From assembly GCA_016722075.1 (NCBI GenBank), contig JADKGW010000002.1:868001-932000 (forward strand): a stretch of DNA of 64,000 bases, written 5' to 3'. This DNA is from Candidatus Kouleothrix ribensis (lineage in GTDB: Bacteria; Chloroflexota; Chloroflexia; Chloroflexales; Roseiflexaceae). The stretch's first letter is position 1; the number at the start of each line of letters is the position of its first letter. Shown piece by piece: positions 1 through 8,049 of this stretch. The position numbers and the translations under genes are program-made. The notes beneath the pieces were generated by a model, which made no database searches, was not told the origin of the DNA, and was given only the letters and a program-made list of their open reading frames with translations.

Positions 1-19
1 GGCCAACCCCGAATGGGCT

Positions 20-3000
20 ATGCTCGCACCCGACGCCGGTGCCGCGCTGGCCACCATCGCGCCGCTTGTGCGCGCGTTCATCCAGGCGCCTAGCCAGGTC
101 GAGGCGCAGACCGAGGATGAGCTGATCAAGCCAGTGTTGCGCGTGCTCGGCCATACCTTCGAGGTGCAGGCCGCGCTTAAGACCCCCGATGGCACCAAGA
201 AGCCCGACTATGTGTTCTACCGCGATGCCGCCGCCATGGCCGCGAACAAGAACATCACGCTCGATGAGACCGCGCTCCAGGGCAAGGCGTTCGCAGTCGG
301 CGATGCCAAAGCCTGGGATCGCCCACTCGACCGCACGCTCAAGGCTGCCAGCGGCGACCAGTTCACCAACAAGAACCCGGCCTACCAGATCGCCTTCTAC
401 ATTCAGCATAGCGGTGTGGATTGGGGCATCCTGACCAACGGCCGGCTCTGGCGCTTGTATCACAAAGACAGCGCGCATAAGCAGGATCGCTACTACGAGA
501 TTAACCTGCCCGATCTGGTCGAGGCCGGCGACACCGAGGCGTTCCTGTACTTCTTCGCGCTCTTCCGGCGCGCGGCGTTCGAGCCGGGGCCGCTGAGCCT
601 CGCCGCGCTGGTGCAGGAAAGCGCCGCCTACGCGCGCAGCGTCGGCGACTCGCTCAAGCTCCAGGTCTACGAGGCGCTGCGCGAGGTCGCCCAGGGCTTG
701 CTCGACTATCCGGGCAATGCCCTCGCGACCGACCCGGCCATGCTCAAGCAGATCTACGACAGCAGCTTGATCGTGCTCTATCGGCTGCTGTTTATCCTCT
801 ACGCCGAGGCGCGCGAGCTGCTGCCGCTGCGCGAAAGCGCGGCCTACCGCGACGAGTATAGCCTGGAGGCGATCAAGCGCGAGATCGTGCGCCGCAAGGC
901 CGGCGGCACCGCGCTGCTGCCCACCACCGCGCGGCTGTGGGCCAAGCTCAAAGACCTGTTCCAGATCATCGACCAGGGCAGCCCGCCGCTGAAGGTCGCC
1001 ACGTTCAACGGCGGTCTGTTCGATGGGCAGAAGCACCCGTTTCTTGAGCGCCACACCGTCGGCGACGCGCGGCTGCTGGAGGCGATCGACAAGTTGGCGC
1101 GCGTGGGCGGTGAGTTTGTCGATTACCGCGACCTGGCCGAGCGCCACCTGGGTACGATCTACGAGGGCTTGCTGGAATATCACCTCCAGCCGATCGCGCC
1201 GGCCGACGGCTGGACGATCGACCTGTTCAACCAGAACGGCGAGCGCCACCGTACCGGCAGCTACTACACGCCCGACTTCGTGGTGCAGTACATCGTCGAG
1301 CAGACGCTGCGGCCGGTGCTGGATGCGGCGGTGGCCGGCCCGGCGACCGACGACGCCAAGATTGCGGCGGTGCTGGCGGTGAATGTGCTCGACCCGGCCA
1401 TGGGCAGCGGGCACTTTCCGGTCGCGGCGATGGAGTACATCGCGCGCTACCTGACCGACCTGGGCGTGACGCCGGCAGCCGATGCGCAGGGCGAGGCCGA
1501 CCTGGCCTACTGGAAGCGGCGCGTGGCGCAGAGCTGCATCTATGGCGTCGATCTCAACCCGCTGGCGGTCGATCTGGCCAAGCTCTCGCTCTGGCTGGCG
1601 ACGGCGGCCAAGGGCCGGCCACTCTCGTTTCTCGACCATCACCTGCGCACTGGGAATGCGCTGGTCGGCACGCGCGTGGCCATGCTGGGCGGCGTGGCGC
1701 GCGCGCAAAAGCCCAAGGCCAAGAAGAAGGCGCAGCCGGCCGCCGGGCAGCTTTCCATGCTGGATGACCCCGACTTTGCGCGCAGCATGGGCCTGGCGGT
1801 CGGCTCGATGTGGTTGATCGAGGAAAGCGCCGGCAACACGATCGACCAGGTGCGCGAGCAAGAGCGGCTGTACGCCGACCTGCGCGCCGAGCTGACGCGC
1901 GCGCACCAGCAGCTGGCCGACGTGGCGACCGCGCGCGACTTTGGCCTGGCGGTTGACTCAACGCTCTGGAACGGCCTGAGCGCCTACCTCAAGCGCGGCG
2001 GCTTCGCGGTGCCGCAGTATGCCACGATCCTGCGCGCGGCCGGCGAGCAAGCCGCCGCGCAGCGCTTCTTCCACTGGGATCTGGAGTTCCCCGAGGTGTT
2101 CTTCGACCGGCATGGCCAGCCGCTGGGCGATGCGGCCGGCTTTGATGCGGTGATTGGCAACCCGCCGTATGTGCGCCAGGAGCAGCTTGCGCCAATCAAG
2201 CCGTACCTTCAGGAGGCCTACCCCGAGACCTACCACGGCGCGGCCGATCTGTATATCTACTTCTACCAGCAGGGCATGCGGCTGCTTCAGCGCGGCGGGC
2301 GCCTGTCGTACATCGTCACGAACAAGTGGCTGCGGGCCGGCTATGGCGAGCCGCTGCGCGCGTTCTTCGCCGCCGAGAGCGCGATCGAGGAGCTGATCGA
2401 CTTCGGCCACGCGCCGATCTTCGAGGACGCCGACGTGTTCCCGTGCATTATTGTGGTCAGGAAGCCCAAGATCGCCCCCCATCCCCCAACCCCTTCCCCC
2501 ACACGGGGGGAAGGGGAGGGTAGTCGCTATTCCCTGGAGCCTTCGCCCACACGGGGGGATGGGGAGGGTGGTCGCTATTCCCTGGAGCCTTCGCCCACAC
2601 GGGGGGAAGGGGAGGGTGGTCGCTATTCCCTGGAGCCTTCCCCCACACGGAGGGAAGGGGAGGGTGGTCGCTATTCCCTGGAGCCTTCCCCCACACGGGG
2701 GGGAAGAGAACGGATCGCAATGGTTGAGCGCTGGGAGATCGCGGAGCCGCTGCGCGCGAAGATGATCGAGGTCGCGCGCCAGTTTCGTAAGCAGCCAACA
2801 CCAAGTGAGGCCATCCTCTGGCGGGCGTTGCGGGGGCAGCAGTTCGACGGGCGAAAATTCCGTCGCCAGCAGCCGATCGGCCCATTTGTGGTAGATTTCT
2901 TCTGCCCTTCTGAGCGCTTGATCGTCGAGGTTGACGGACCTATACACAACGAGCAGCGCGCCGCCGACCGGCAGCGTCAGGAATTGATCGAGGCGCTCGG

Positions 3001-4537
3001 CCTACGCTTTGTGCGCGTCACTGCCGCTGATGTCGAAACCAACCTCGACGCCGTGCTTGCCACCATCCGCTCCGCAATGCGCCCCCCGCTCCCCGGCGCG
3101 GGCGCGGATAAGGAACGTTCGCACCCCCTTCTCCCCGGCGCGGGCGCGGGCGCGGGCGCGGACAACGAGCATTCGCACCCTCCGCTCCCCGGCGCGGGCG
3201 CGGGCGCAGGGGCGGATAACAAGCATTCGCACCCCCCTCTCCCCAGCGTGGGCGCGGGCGCAGGGGCGGATAACAAGCATTCGCACCCCCCTCTCCCCAG
3301 CGTGGGAGAGGGGGGCCGGGGGGGTGAGGGCAACCTCGTTCGCGTCACCGCCTTCCCGCGTGCGGCGCTCAAGCTGGTGCAGCTCGGCAGCTACGTCGAG
3401 AAGTACAGTCACCTGGTGCCGCAGGCGCGCCTCGGCCGTGCCGCGTGGAGCCTGGAAGTCTCCGACGTGGACGATCTCATGGAGAAGATCAAACGCGCCG
3501 GCGTGCCGCTGGCCGAGTTTGCCGGCGTGAAGCCGTACTATGGCATCAAGACTGGCCTGAACGAAGCGTTTCTGATTGACACGCCAACCAAAGATCGGCT
3601 GGTACGCGAAGATCCGCGCTCGGCTGAGATCATCAAGCCGTACCTACGCGGCCAGGACATCAAGCGCTGGGCACCGGAGTGGGAGGGGCTGTGGTTGATC
3701 GCGCTGAAGTCAAGTAGTGATTATGCTTGGCCATGGGCAACGGCTGGCGACCAAGCCGAGGCGCTTTTTCAGCAGCACTATGTAGCAATCCATCGCTTTT
3801 TCAAGCCGCTCGAAGCCAAGTTGCGAATGCGTCAGGACAAAGGTCGATATTGGTGGGAGCTGCGTGCGTGTGCGTATTACGGCGTATTCGAGAAGCCAAA
3901 AATAGTCCACACTGATATTACTTGGCGACCACAATTTGCGTACATTACCGAACAAATGTACTTACTTAATACAGCATACGTATGGCCGATAACCGACTTA
4001 TTTATTCTTGTAGCACTTAACTCTCCGTTGCTCTGGTCATATATGTGGCGCAATGCAATGCACGGAAAGGATGAAGCGCTACGCCTTATCTATTCATTCG
4101 TAGAAACTATTCCAATCGCCCCACCAACCGACGCGCAGCGCGCCGAGGTCGAGCCGGCGGTCGAGCGGCTGATTGCGATCACGCAGGCGAACCAGGCCGC
4201 GCGGCGCGATACGCTCGACTGGCTGCGCACTGAGTTTGGCGTCGAGGCGGCTGGGCAGAAGCTCGAAGCCTTTGCCACGCTCGACGAGGCCGCGTTCGTC
4301 GAGGAAGTGCGCAAGCGCCGGCCCAAAAGCGCCGGCAAGCTCTCTCCCGCCGGGCTGCGCGCGCTGCGCGAGGGCTACGCCGAGCAGGCCGCGCCGGTGC
4401 AGCAGCGCCAGGCCGAGGCATTGAAGCTGGAGCGCCGGCTGGCCGAGCTGGTAAACCAAGCATACGGGTTGACACCCGAGGAGATCGACCTGCTCTGGCG
4501 CACCGCGCCGCCGAGGATGCCGGTGGGTAGGAGCTAA
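20..4537 (+). CDS. Type IIG-like restriction-modification protein carrying an inserted DUF559 nuclease cassette
   Basis: This is a fused endonuclease/adenine methyltransferase of the Eco57I type, expected to cut and methylate DNA with one polypeptide. The N-terminus shows a PD-(D/E)xK-like pattern (KPDY near residue 60 and GDAKAW near 95). Motif I (DPAMGSGHF, about residue 458) and motif IV (NPPY, about 713) mark an N6-adenine methylase. The C-terminal 400 residues should hold the target-recognition domain. Between VVRKPK (about 817) and LVRVTAF (about 1106) lies foreign sequence: 16-residue repeats, a DUF559-like domain and 18-residue repeats, all in frame. The frame is open upstream of the first ATG to the window edge, so the true start may lie outside. 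At 1505 residues it is roughly 290 longer than it would be without the insert. Whether it is active is unknown. Confidence 0.85.
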   Translation: MLAPDAGAALATIAPLVRAFIQAPSQVEAQTEDELIKPVLRVLGHTFEVQAALKTPDGTKKPDYVFYRDAAAMAANKNITLDETALQGKAFAVGDAKAWDRPLDRTLKAASGDQFTNKNPAYQIAFYIQHSGVDWGILTNGRLWRLYHKDSAHKQDRYYEINLPDLVEAGDTEAFLYFFALFRRAAFEPGPLSLAALVQESAAYARSVGDSLKLQVYEALREVAQGLLDYPGNALATDPAMLKQIYDSSLIVLYRLLFILYAEARELLPLRESAAYRDEYSLEAIKREIVRRKAGGTALLPTTARLWAKLKDLFQIIDQGSPPLKVATFNGGLFDGQKHPFLERHTVGDARLLEAIDKLARVGGEFVDYRDLAERHLGTIYEGLLEYHLQPIAPADGWTIDLFNQNGERHRTGSYYTPDFVVQYIVEQTLRPVLDAAVAGPATDDAKIAAVLAVNVLDPAMGSGHFPVAAMEYIARYLTDLGVTPAADAQGEADLAYWKRRVAQSCIYGVDLNPLAVDLAKLSLWLATAAKGRPLSFLDHHLRTGNALVGTRVAMLGGVARAQKPKAKKKAQPAAGQLSMLDDPDFARSMGLAVGSMWLIEESAGNTIDQVREQERLYADLRAELTRAHQQLADVATARDFGLAVDSTLWNGLSAYLKRGGFAVPQYATILRAAGEQAAAQRFFHWDLEFPEVFFDRHGQPLGDAAGFDAVIGNPPYVRQEQLAPIKPYLQEAYPETYHGAADLYIYFYQQGMRLLQRGGRLSYIVTNKWLRAGYGEPLRAFFAAESAIEELIDFGHAPIFEDADVFPCIIVVRKPKIAPHPPTPSPTRGEGEGSRYSLEPSPTRGDGEGGRYSLEPSPTRGEGEGGRYSLEPSPTRREGEGGRYSLEPSPTRGGRERIAMVERWEIAEPLRAKMIEVARQFRKQPTPSEAILWRALRGQQFDGRKFRRQQPIGPFVVDFFCPSERLIVEVDGPIHNEQRAADRQRQELIEALGLRFVRVTAADVETNLDAVLATIRSAMRPPLPGAGADKERSHPLLPGAGAGAGADNEHSHPPLPGAGAGAGADNKHSHPPLPSVGAGAGADNKHSHPPLPSVGEGGRGGEGNLVRVTAFPRAALKLVQLGSYVEKYSHLVPQARLGRAAWSLEVSDVDDLMEKIKRAGVPLAEFAGVKPYYGIKTGLNEAFLIDTPTKDRLVREDPRSAEIIKPYLRGQDIKRWAPEWEGLWLIALKSSSDYAWPWATAGDQAEALFQQHYVAIHRFFKPLEAKLRMRQDKGRYWWELRACAYYGVFEKPKIVHTDITWRPQFAYITEQMYLLNTAYVWPITDLFILVALNSPLLWSYMWRNAMHGKDEALRLIYSFVETIPIAPPTDAQRAEVEPAVERLIAITQANQAARRDTLDWLRTEFGVEAAGQKLEAFATLDEAAFVEEVRKRRPKSAGKLSPAGLRALREGYAEQAAPVQQRQAEALKLERRLAELVNQAYGLTPEEIDLLWRTAPPRMPVGRS
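2523..2714 (+). repeat. 48-bp tandem repeat, in frame (about four units)
   Basis: The word GTCGCTATTC recurs at 2523, 2571, 2619 and 2667, exactly 48 bp apart. Each unit encodes 16 residues of the form GRYSLEPSPTRGEGEG. Because 48 is a multiple of three, copy number can change without breaking the methylase frame. Each unit contains the C-rich/G-rich arms of a small hairpin (CCCACACGGGGG). Confidence 0.85.
3090..3330 (+). repeat. 54-bp tandem repeat, in frame
   Basis: AAGCATTCGC recurs at 3221 and 3275, 54 bp apart, with degenerate earlier units. Each unit encodes 18 residues of the type HSHPPLPGAGAGAGADNK. The last unit changes into the hairpin CCCTCTCCCCAGCGTGGGAG, followed by GGGGGGTGAGGG, which is also found in the intergenic repeat family. 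This is the right border of the DUF559 insertion. Confidence 0.8.
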
Positions 4538-4584
4538 TAGGGTCATGAACGCAACCGTATAGCCCTGACCTGCTTGATGCACCA

Positions 4585-4793
4585 ATGACGATGGTGCTCA
4601 ACCCCCGACTAGCGCGACTGCTTGTCTGCGTGCAACGCCCAGAATGTTGAGTACCTGGTGATTGGCGGGCAGGCGGTGATTTTCTACGGCTATGTAGGGA
4701 TCACGAAGAGCCTGGACGTTTGGATCAATCCCACGCCTGAAAATGCGCAGCGCATGTACGCGGCGATCCACCCGTACACGCGGCGCAGGCTCG
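4585..4793 (+). pseudogene. Nucleotidyltransferase (DUF6036/MNT-like) remnant
   Basis: An ATG at 4585 begins a peptide MTMVLNPRLARLLV that soon hits a stop. The +1 frame continues at about 4622 with NAQNVEYLVIGGQAVIFYGY, then TKSLDVWI. The GGxAVxxYG...T(K/R)DLDxWI pattern is typical of the nucleotidyltransferase fold in DUF6036/MNT-type antitoxin-like proteins. Similarity stops near AIHPYTRRRLG, and the sequence then runs into the neighbouring gene read backwards. So the gene is frameshifted and has lost its C-terminal half. Its place beside a restriction-modification gene fits a decayed defence or toxin-antitoxin module. Confidence 0.6.
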
Positions 4794-4814
4794 GCCGCAG
4801 GGCGCGCGAGGGCG

Positions 4815-5864
4815 CTATTGAAGCATGCCGCGCGCAGCCACTGGCCACACAACCTCAACCTGGTCGCCGCGCAGGCCCACCAGCTGATTGAACAGGTTTG
4901 CGACCGGGCAGCAGTGGTTGACCAGCACGCTGACGCGCTCACCGATCGCCGGCCTGCGCGCACAGGCCGCAAAATCGACGAAGCCGTGCTCTTCAGAGAG
5001 CTGGTACAGGCGCGCCTCGGGGTACTCGAGGATCAGCCCATGCCCGTCGAGGCCAAGCAGATCGGACGAGAAGGTCTTGCTGCCGGCGTCGAGGATGCCG
5101 CGCTCGGCGGTGGGCCGGCTGACCACCGTGGCCAGCACCCTGAACGAGCAGTCGTCGAGTGTGAGCGCGCCCGACCCGACGGTAAAGCGGTCGCCGAAGA
5201 TATACATCCCGGCGCGGTGCTCGGTCACCTCGGGGAACTGGTGCGCCTGCCACATCTGGGGCGTGCCGCCGCCGCTGACGCGCTCGATCGCGATGCCATC
5301 GGCGGCGAGCAGCTCGCGCGTGGCGCGCACGAATGCCCCGGTGTGCTGATTGCTCGGGTAGGTCATCAGGCCGCCGAAGTGCAGGCCCTCGGCGCCGGCG
5401 ATCGTGCGGGCCAGCGCGGCCGCCGCAGCCGGCGACTGCACACCGCAGCGCGCCAGGCCGGTGTCGAACTCGACCAGCACCGGCAGCGTCAGGCCGGCGC
5501 GCCGCGCGGCTGCCGCCAGCCCGCGCACGGTCGTGTCGGAATCGGCGGTGACGCTCAGGCGCGTGCGGCGGGCCAGCTGCATCAAGCGCTCGAGCTTGGT
5601 TTCGCCAAGGATGTTGTAGGGCAGAAAGATATCCTCGATGCCGGCCTGGGCCATCACCTCGGCCTCGCCGATCTTCTGGCAGGTGATGCCGACCGCGCCG
5701 GCCGCCAGCTGCATGTGCGCAATCTCAGGGATCTTGTGCGTCTTGATATGCGGCCGGTTGGCGATGCCGTGCTGGCTGAGGTAGGCCTGGAAGCGCGCAA
5801 TATTGGCCGCGAGCCGGTCGAGATCGACCACGGCGCATGGTGTGTCGAGCTGATCGATATGCAT
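4815..5864 (-). CDS. D-threonine aldolase / D-serine dehydratase-like PLP enzyme
   Basis: This 349-residue protein has the alanine-racemase-type N-terminal barrel of the DSD1/D-threonine aldolase family. Near the start it reads LDTPCAVVDLDRLAANI, then RPHIKTHK, whose lysine should bind PLP. The C-terminus has NHCCPVANL; the His and the second Cys match the family's zinc-binding HxC pair. The family splits D-3-hydroxyamino acids (to glycine plus aldehyde) or dehydrates D-serine; which reaction applies cannot be told. GAGGTGAG lies just before the start. It is the last gene of a GntR-led operon, 85 bp after the amidohydrolase gene. Confidence 0.85.
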   Translation of the reverse strand: MHIDQLDTPCAVVDLDRLAANIARFQAYLSQHGIANRPHIKTHKIPEIAHMQLAAGAVGITCQKIGEAEVMAQAGIEDIFLPYNILGETKLERLMQLARRTRLSVTADSDTTVRGLAAAARRAGLTLPVLVEFDTGLARCGVQSPAAAAALARTIAGAEGLHFGGLMTYPSNQHTGAFVRATRELLAADGIAIERVSGGGTPQMWQAHQFPEVTEHRAGMYIFGDRFTVGSGALTLDDCSFRVLATVVSRPTAERGILDAGSKTFSSDLLGLDGHGLILEYPEARLYQLSEEHGFVDFAACARRPAIGERVSVLVNHCCPVANLFNQLVGLRGDQVEVVWPVAARGMLQ

Positions 5865-5949
5865 AGGTTCTCACCTCTGTCTGGCAGCGGCACGCGCAGG
5901 CGCGGGCACGTGGCGCGGTATGCCTGCGGCCGCAAGGCTCTTGGATGGT

Positions 5950-6843
5950 TTAGCTCAAGCCGAGCAGAGCCAGCGCGTCGCGCTCGATGATCGCCTCGAT
6001 CTGCTGCTCGGGCACGCGTGGCAAGCGGGTGCCCTCGACCACCCGGTTGACGTTACGCAGGCCGTCGATCGTCTCCTGCACGGTTGTGACCGGGAAATCG
6101 GTGCCGAATAGCAGCTTGTCGAGCACATTCCACTCGCTGGCCTTGATCATCTGCTCCCAGAACGAGTAGGGCCGGTAGAAGTTGGCCGAAACATCGGCGT
6201 ACACGTTCGGGTGCTTGCGGATCACCACGCAGGTATCGACCTGCCAGGGATGGCCGAGGTGCGCCATAATGATCTTCAGGTTGGGGTAGCGGATGGCGAT
6301 CTCGTCCATCAGCAGCGGGTACGACAGGCGGATGGGGGCCTCGCGCACCGGCGAGGTGCCCTGGTGGAACAGGATCGGCAGGCCGTACGCCTGGGCGCGC
6401 TCGTAGATCGCCAGCGCGCGGGCCTCGAGCGGGTCGAAGTTCTGGTAGTTTGCGCCGAGCTTGATCCCGCGCATGCCCAGGTCGGCCCGGCAGCGCTCGA
6501 ACTCGTCGAGGCAGGTGGGATCGTGTGGGTGCAAGGCCATGAAGCCGATCAGCCGGGCGGGGTGCGCGCGCACGAACGTCGCGACCGCGTCGTTGATATT
6601 GCCCTGGTACCAGCTGGTGTCGCCAGTTTCCTGGCCGCTCACGCGCGGCACAGCCATGCCGGGGTGCCAGGCCACCGCGAAGACGATCGAGCGATCGGCC
6701 GGCCGCTGCGCCTCGAGGTAGTCGGCCCAGCTGGTGCTGGCGCGCACTGCCCGGTCGGGTCGCCAGACCGTGTTCCAGACCACCTCGTCGTCGGGGACGG
6801 CAGCTTTGTACTGCGGCGGGTGGGTGTGAACATCGACGATCAT
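5950..6843 (-). CDS. Amidohydrolase-family (amidohydro_2) metal-dependent hydrolase
   Basis: A 297-residue TIM-barrel hydrolase. The start at the peptide MIVDVHTHPP is chosen because GAGGAG lies just upstream, and the family begins with exactly this HxH metal motif; a longer frame exists but is Pro/Arg-rich and unlikely. Further motifs are GIKLGANYQNF, ILFHQG, IIMAHLGHPW and LFGTDFPV, matching the metal- and substrate-binding loops of the ACMSD/2-pyrone-4,6-dicarboxylate lactonase group. Members hydrolyse lactones or decarboxylate carboxylic acids. It lies 13 bp downstream of a GntR regulator, so it is probably its target. The exact substrate is unknown. Confidence 0.85.
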   Translation of the reverse strand: MIVDVHTHPPQYKAAVPDDEVVWNTVWRPDRAVRASTSWADYLEAQRPADRSIVFAVAWHPGMAVPRVSGQETGDTSWYQGNINDAVATFVRAHPARLIGFMALHPHDPTCLDEFERCRADLGMRGIKLGANYQNFDPLEARALAIYERAQAYGLPILFHQGTSPVREAPIRLSYPLLMDEIAIRYPNLKIIMAHLGHPWQVDTCVVIRKHPNVYADVSANFYRPYSFWEQMIKASEWNVLDKLLFGTDFPVTTVQETIDGLRNVNRVVEGTRLPRVPEQQIEAIIERDALALLGLS

Positions 6844-6856
6844 GCGGTGCTCCTCA

Positions 6857-7561
6857 CTACAGCGCACTGCTGAACAGCGCGCGCCAGCGCTGGCGCGCGG
6901 CCTGGGCGTGGGCCTCGGCGGCCTGGGCGGCGGCCTCGGGGTCACGCGCCTGCACGGCCGCGAGGATGACGCGCCGATCGTGTATGGCGGCGCGCATTTT
7001 GTCGGCCGGCAGCGTATGCCAGGTGCTGATCAAATACAGATCGGCGCGCTCTTCGATGCCAACCAGGAAGTCGGCCAGGTAGGGGTTATGCGCGCACGCG
7101 CCAAGCTGGCGTTGGAACATGCGGCAGGCCGCAAGGTGGCCGGGGATGTCGTGGGGCACACAGCGCTCGGCACGCCCAAGCGAGTGCTCCATGGCCGCGA
7201 GGTCGGCCGCGTCGGCGCGTAGCGCGGCCTGGCGTGCCAGCGCCGCTTCGACCGTCTCGAGCGCCTCGTACATCTTCAGGAAGCTCTCGACGGTGACCAC
7301 CTTCACGAAGATGCCTTTGTACGGCAGCGCCTCGATCAGCCCCTCGTGCTCGAGAATTGCGAGCGCCTCGCGCACGGGCGTACGGCTGATCTGCAGCATG
7401 AGGCCGAGCCGCTCCTCGATCAGCGGGGCCGACGAGTCGATCGCGCCGCTGAGGATGGCTTGCTTGATCGCCTGGTAGGCCAGCTCGCGCAGCCGCACCG
7501 CACGCCGATCGAGCTTGAGCTGGTCGGCAAAGCCCGCGAATGGACTCGGTTCCGACTGCAT
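6857..7561 (-). CDS. GntR-family (FadR/FCD) transcriptional regulator, copy 1
   Basis: A 234-residue regulator with an N-terminal winged helix (about residues 20-85, including QISRTPVREALAILEHEGLI) and a helical FCD effector domain behind it. The start MQSEPS is chosen because GAGGTGAG precedes it; an upstream ATG would place the promoter and operator inside the coding region. FCD regulators usually sense organic or sugar acids and repress their own operon. It is followed by the amidohydrolase and aldolase-like genes on the same strand. A GTATAC-ATT-GTATAC palindrome lies in its leader. It strongly resembles the second GntR at 18107-18829 through the winged helix. Confidence 0.93.
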   Translation of the reverse strand: MQSEPSPFAGFADQLKLDRRAVRLRELAYQAIKQAILSGAIDSSAPLIEERLGLMLQISRTPVREALAILEHEGLIEALPYKGIFVKVVTVESFLKMYEALETVEAALARQAALRADAADLAAMEHSLGRAERCVPHDIPGHLAACRMFQRQLGACAHNPYLADFLVGIEERADLYLISTWHTLPADKMRAAIHDRRVILAAVQARDPEAAAQAAEAHAQAARQRWRALFSSAL

Positions 7562-7584
7562 GCTCACCTCGCCGTGCGCTAATC

Positions 7585-7599
7585 GTATACATTGTATAC
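7585..7599. promoter_or_regulatory. Probable GntR operator (GTATAC-ATT-GTATAC)
   Basis: Two GTATAC half-sites separated by 3 bp lie between the promoter and the start of the first GntR gene. The core matches the TTGTATACAA palindromes at 18854-18867 and 19087-19096, which flank the second GntR gene. FCD-type GntR proteins typically bind such TNGTATACNA sites. Autoregulation is inferred. Confidence 0.6.
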
Positions 7600-7613
7600 A
7601 GCTGATGGCGGCG

Positions 7614-7642
7614 AGTATAGCATTCTCGCCGCGCGGCGTCAA
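7614..7642 (-). promoter_or_regulatory. Sigma-70-type promoter of the first GntR operon
   Basis: Read on the minus strand, TTGACG (7642-7637) and TATACT (7619-7614) are separated by 17 bp. The operator lies just downstream of the expected transcript start. Confidence 0.6.
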
Positions 7643-7688
7643 CTTCAGTATGCTGGGCAAACACGCTACACCTGAGCGCCTAACCTTT

Positions 7689-7912
7689 CAGGTGTAGGGT
7701 TTTGGTTGATCGCGTTCCTTTGCGATCGGCCCTCACCCCCCTGCCCCCCGCCCCCAATGTTGGGAGCGGGGGGTATCCTATGAGCGTTCCAATGCGGCGG
7801 CTTTGCCGCCGCATTGGAACGCCAAATTCTGGCCCCCTCCCCTGGCAGGGGATGGGGTACGGGGGAGGGGTACCCATGTAGCCCAGCATGCTGGGCGAAA
7901 ACCCTACACCTG
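7689..7912. repeat. Palindromic repeat family 1, copy A (full length)
   Basis: A 224-bp element bounded by inverted ends CAGGTGTAGGGTTTT and AAAACCCTACACCTG. Inside are a C-rich hairpin around CCCCAATGTTGGGAG, a 39-bp perfect hairpin at 7784-7822 (17-bp arms), a second C-rich palindrome around CCCTGGCAGGGG, and the small palindrome CCCAGCATGCTGGG. No reading frame of note lies in it. It sits between the divergent GntR and ArsR genes. The rest of the 488-bp gap holds the GntR promoter, a degenerate family 2 end at 7970-7984, and the ArsR promoter. Confidence 0.85.
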
Positions 7913-7969
7913 AAAAGAGCGCCTAACCCCCTTCCAAAGATCGATCGGATGTACGCAGTCGGCGGTTTC

Positions 7970-7984
7970 GCCTGCGGCAGCATG
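7970..7984. repeat. Single end of palindromic repeat family 2
   Basis: GCCTGCGGCAGCATG is one terminus of the family described at 52122-52309. The partner end is not recognisable here. Confidence 0.4.
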
Positions 7985-8015
7985 CGGCTTTTCAGATCGG
8001 CGCGCCGATCAGATC

Positions 8016-8043
8016 TTGACATATTCCCATATAGGTATATAAT
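8016..8043 (+). promoter_or_regulatory. Promoter of arsR-type gene; probably leaderless
   Basis: TTGACA (8016-8021), a 16-bp spacer and a perfect TATAAT (8038-8043). The expected transcript start, about 7 bp downstream, coincides with the ATG at 8050, and no ribosome binding site fits between them. Translation from a leaderless message is inferred. The A+T-rich stretch is also where a dimeric ArsR repressor would be expected to bind. Confidence 0.75.
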
Positions 8044-8049
8044 ATAGAT

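Larger units (their letters stand above)
2470..3337 (+). mobile_element. DUF559 cassette inserted in frame in the methylase gene
   Basis: The coding sequence between the methylase core and its specificity domain is interrupted by about 870 bp. In order it holds C-rich palindromes, a 48-bp tandem repeat, a DUF559 (very-short-patch-repair-like) nuclease domain, a 54-bp tandem repeat, and a terminal hairpin. That hairpin, followed by GGGGGGTGAGGG, matches the dispersed intergenic repeats near 7740, 39560 and 45800. The DUF559 part could start alone at the ATG at 2720. It shows VVDFFCP, then LIVEVDGPIH, the usual acidic D...ExD catalytic pattern. The flanking host peptide would join smoothly if the segment were removed, which is why I read it as an insertion. 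That it is mobile is inference. Confidence 0.7.

Noticed and set aside
2523..3330. CRISPR array
   Set aside because: The repeats are direct tandem units without unique spacers, and they are translated.
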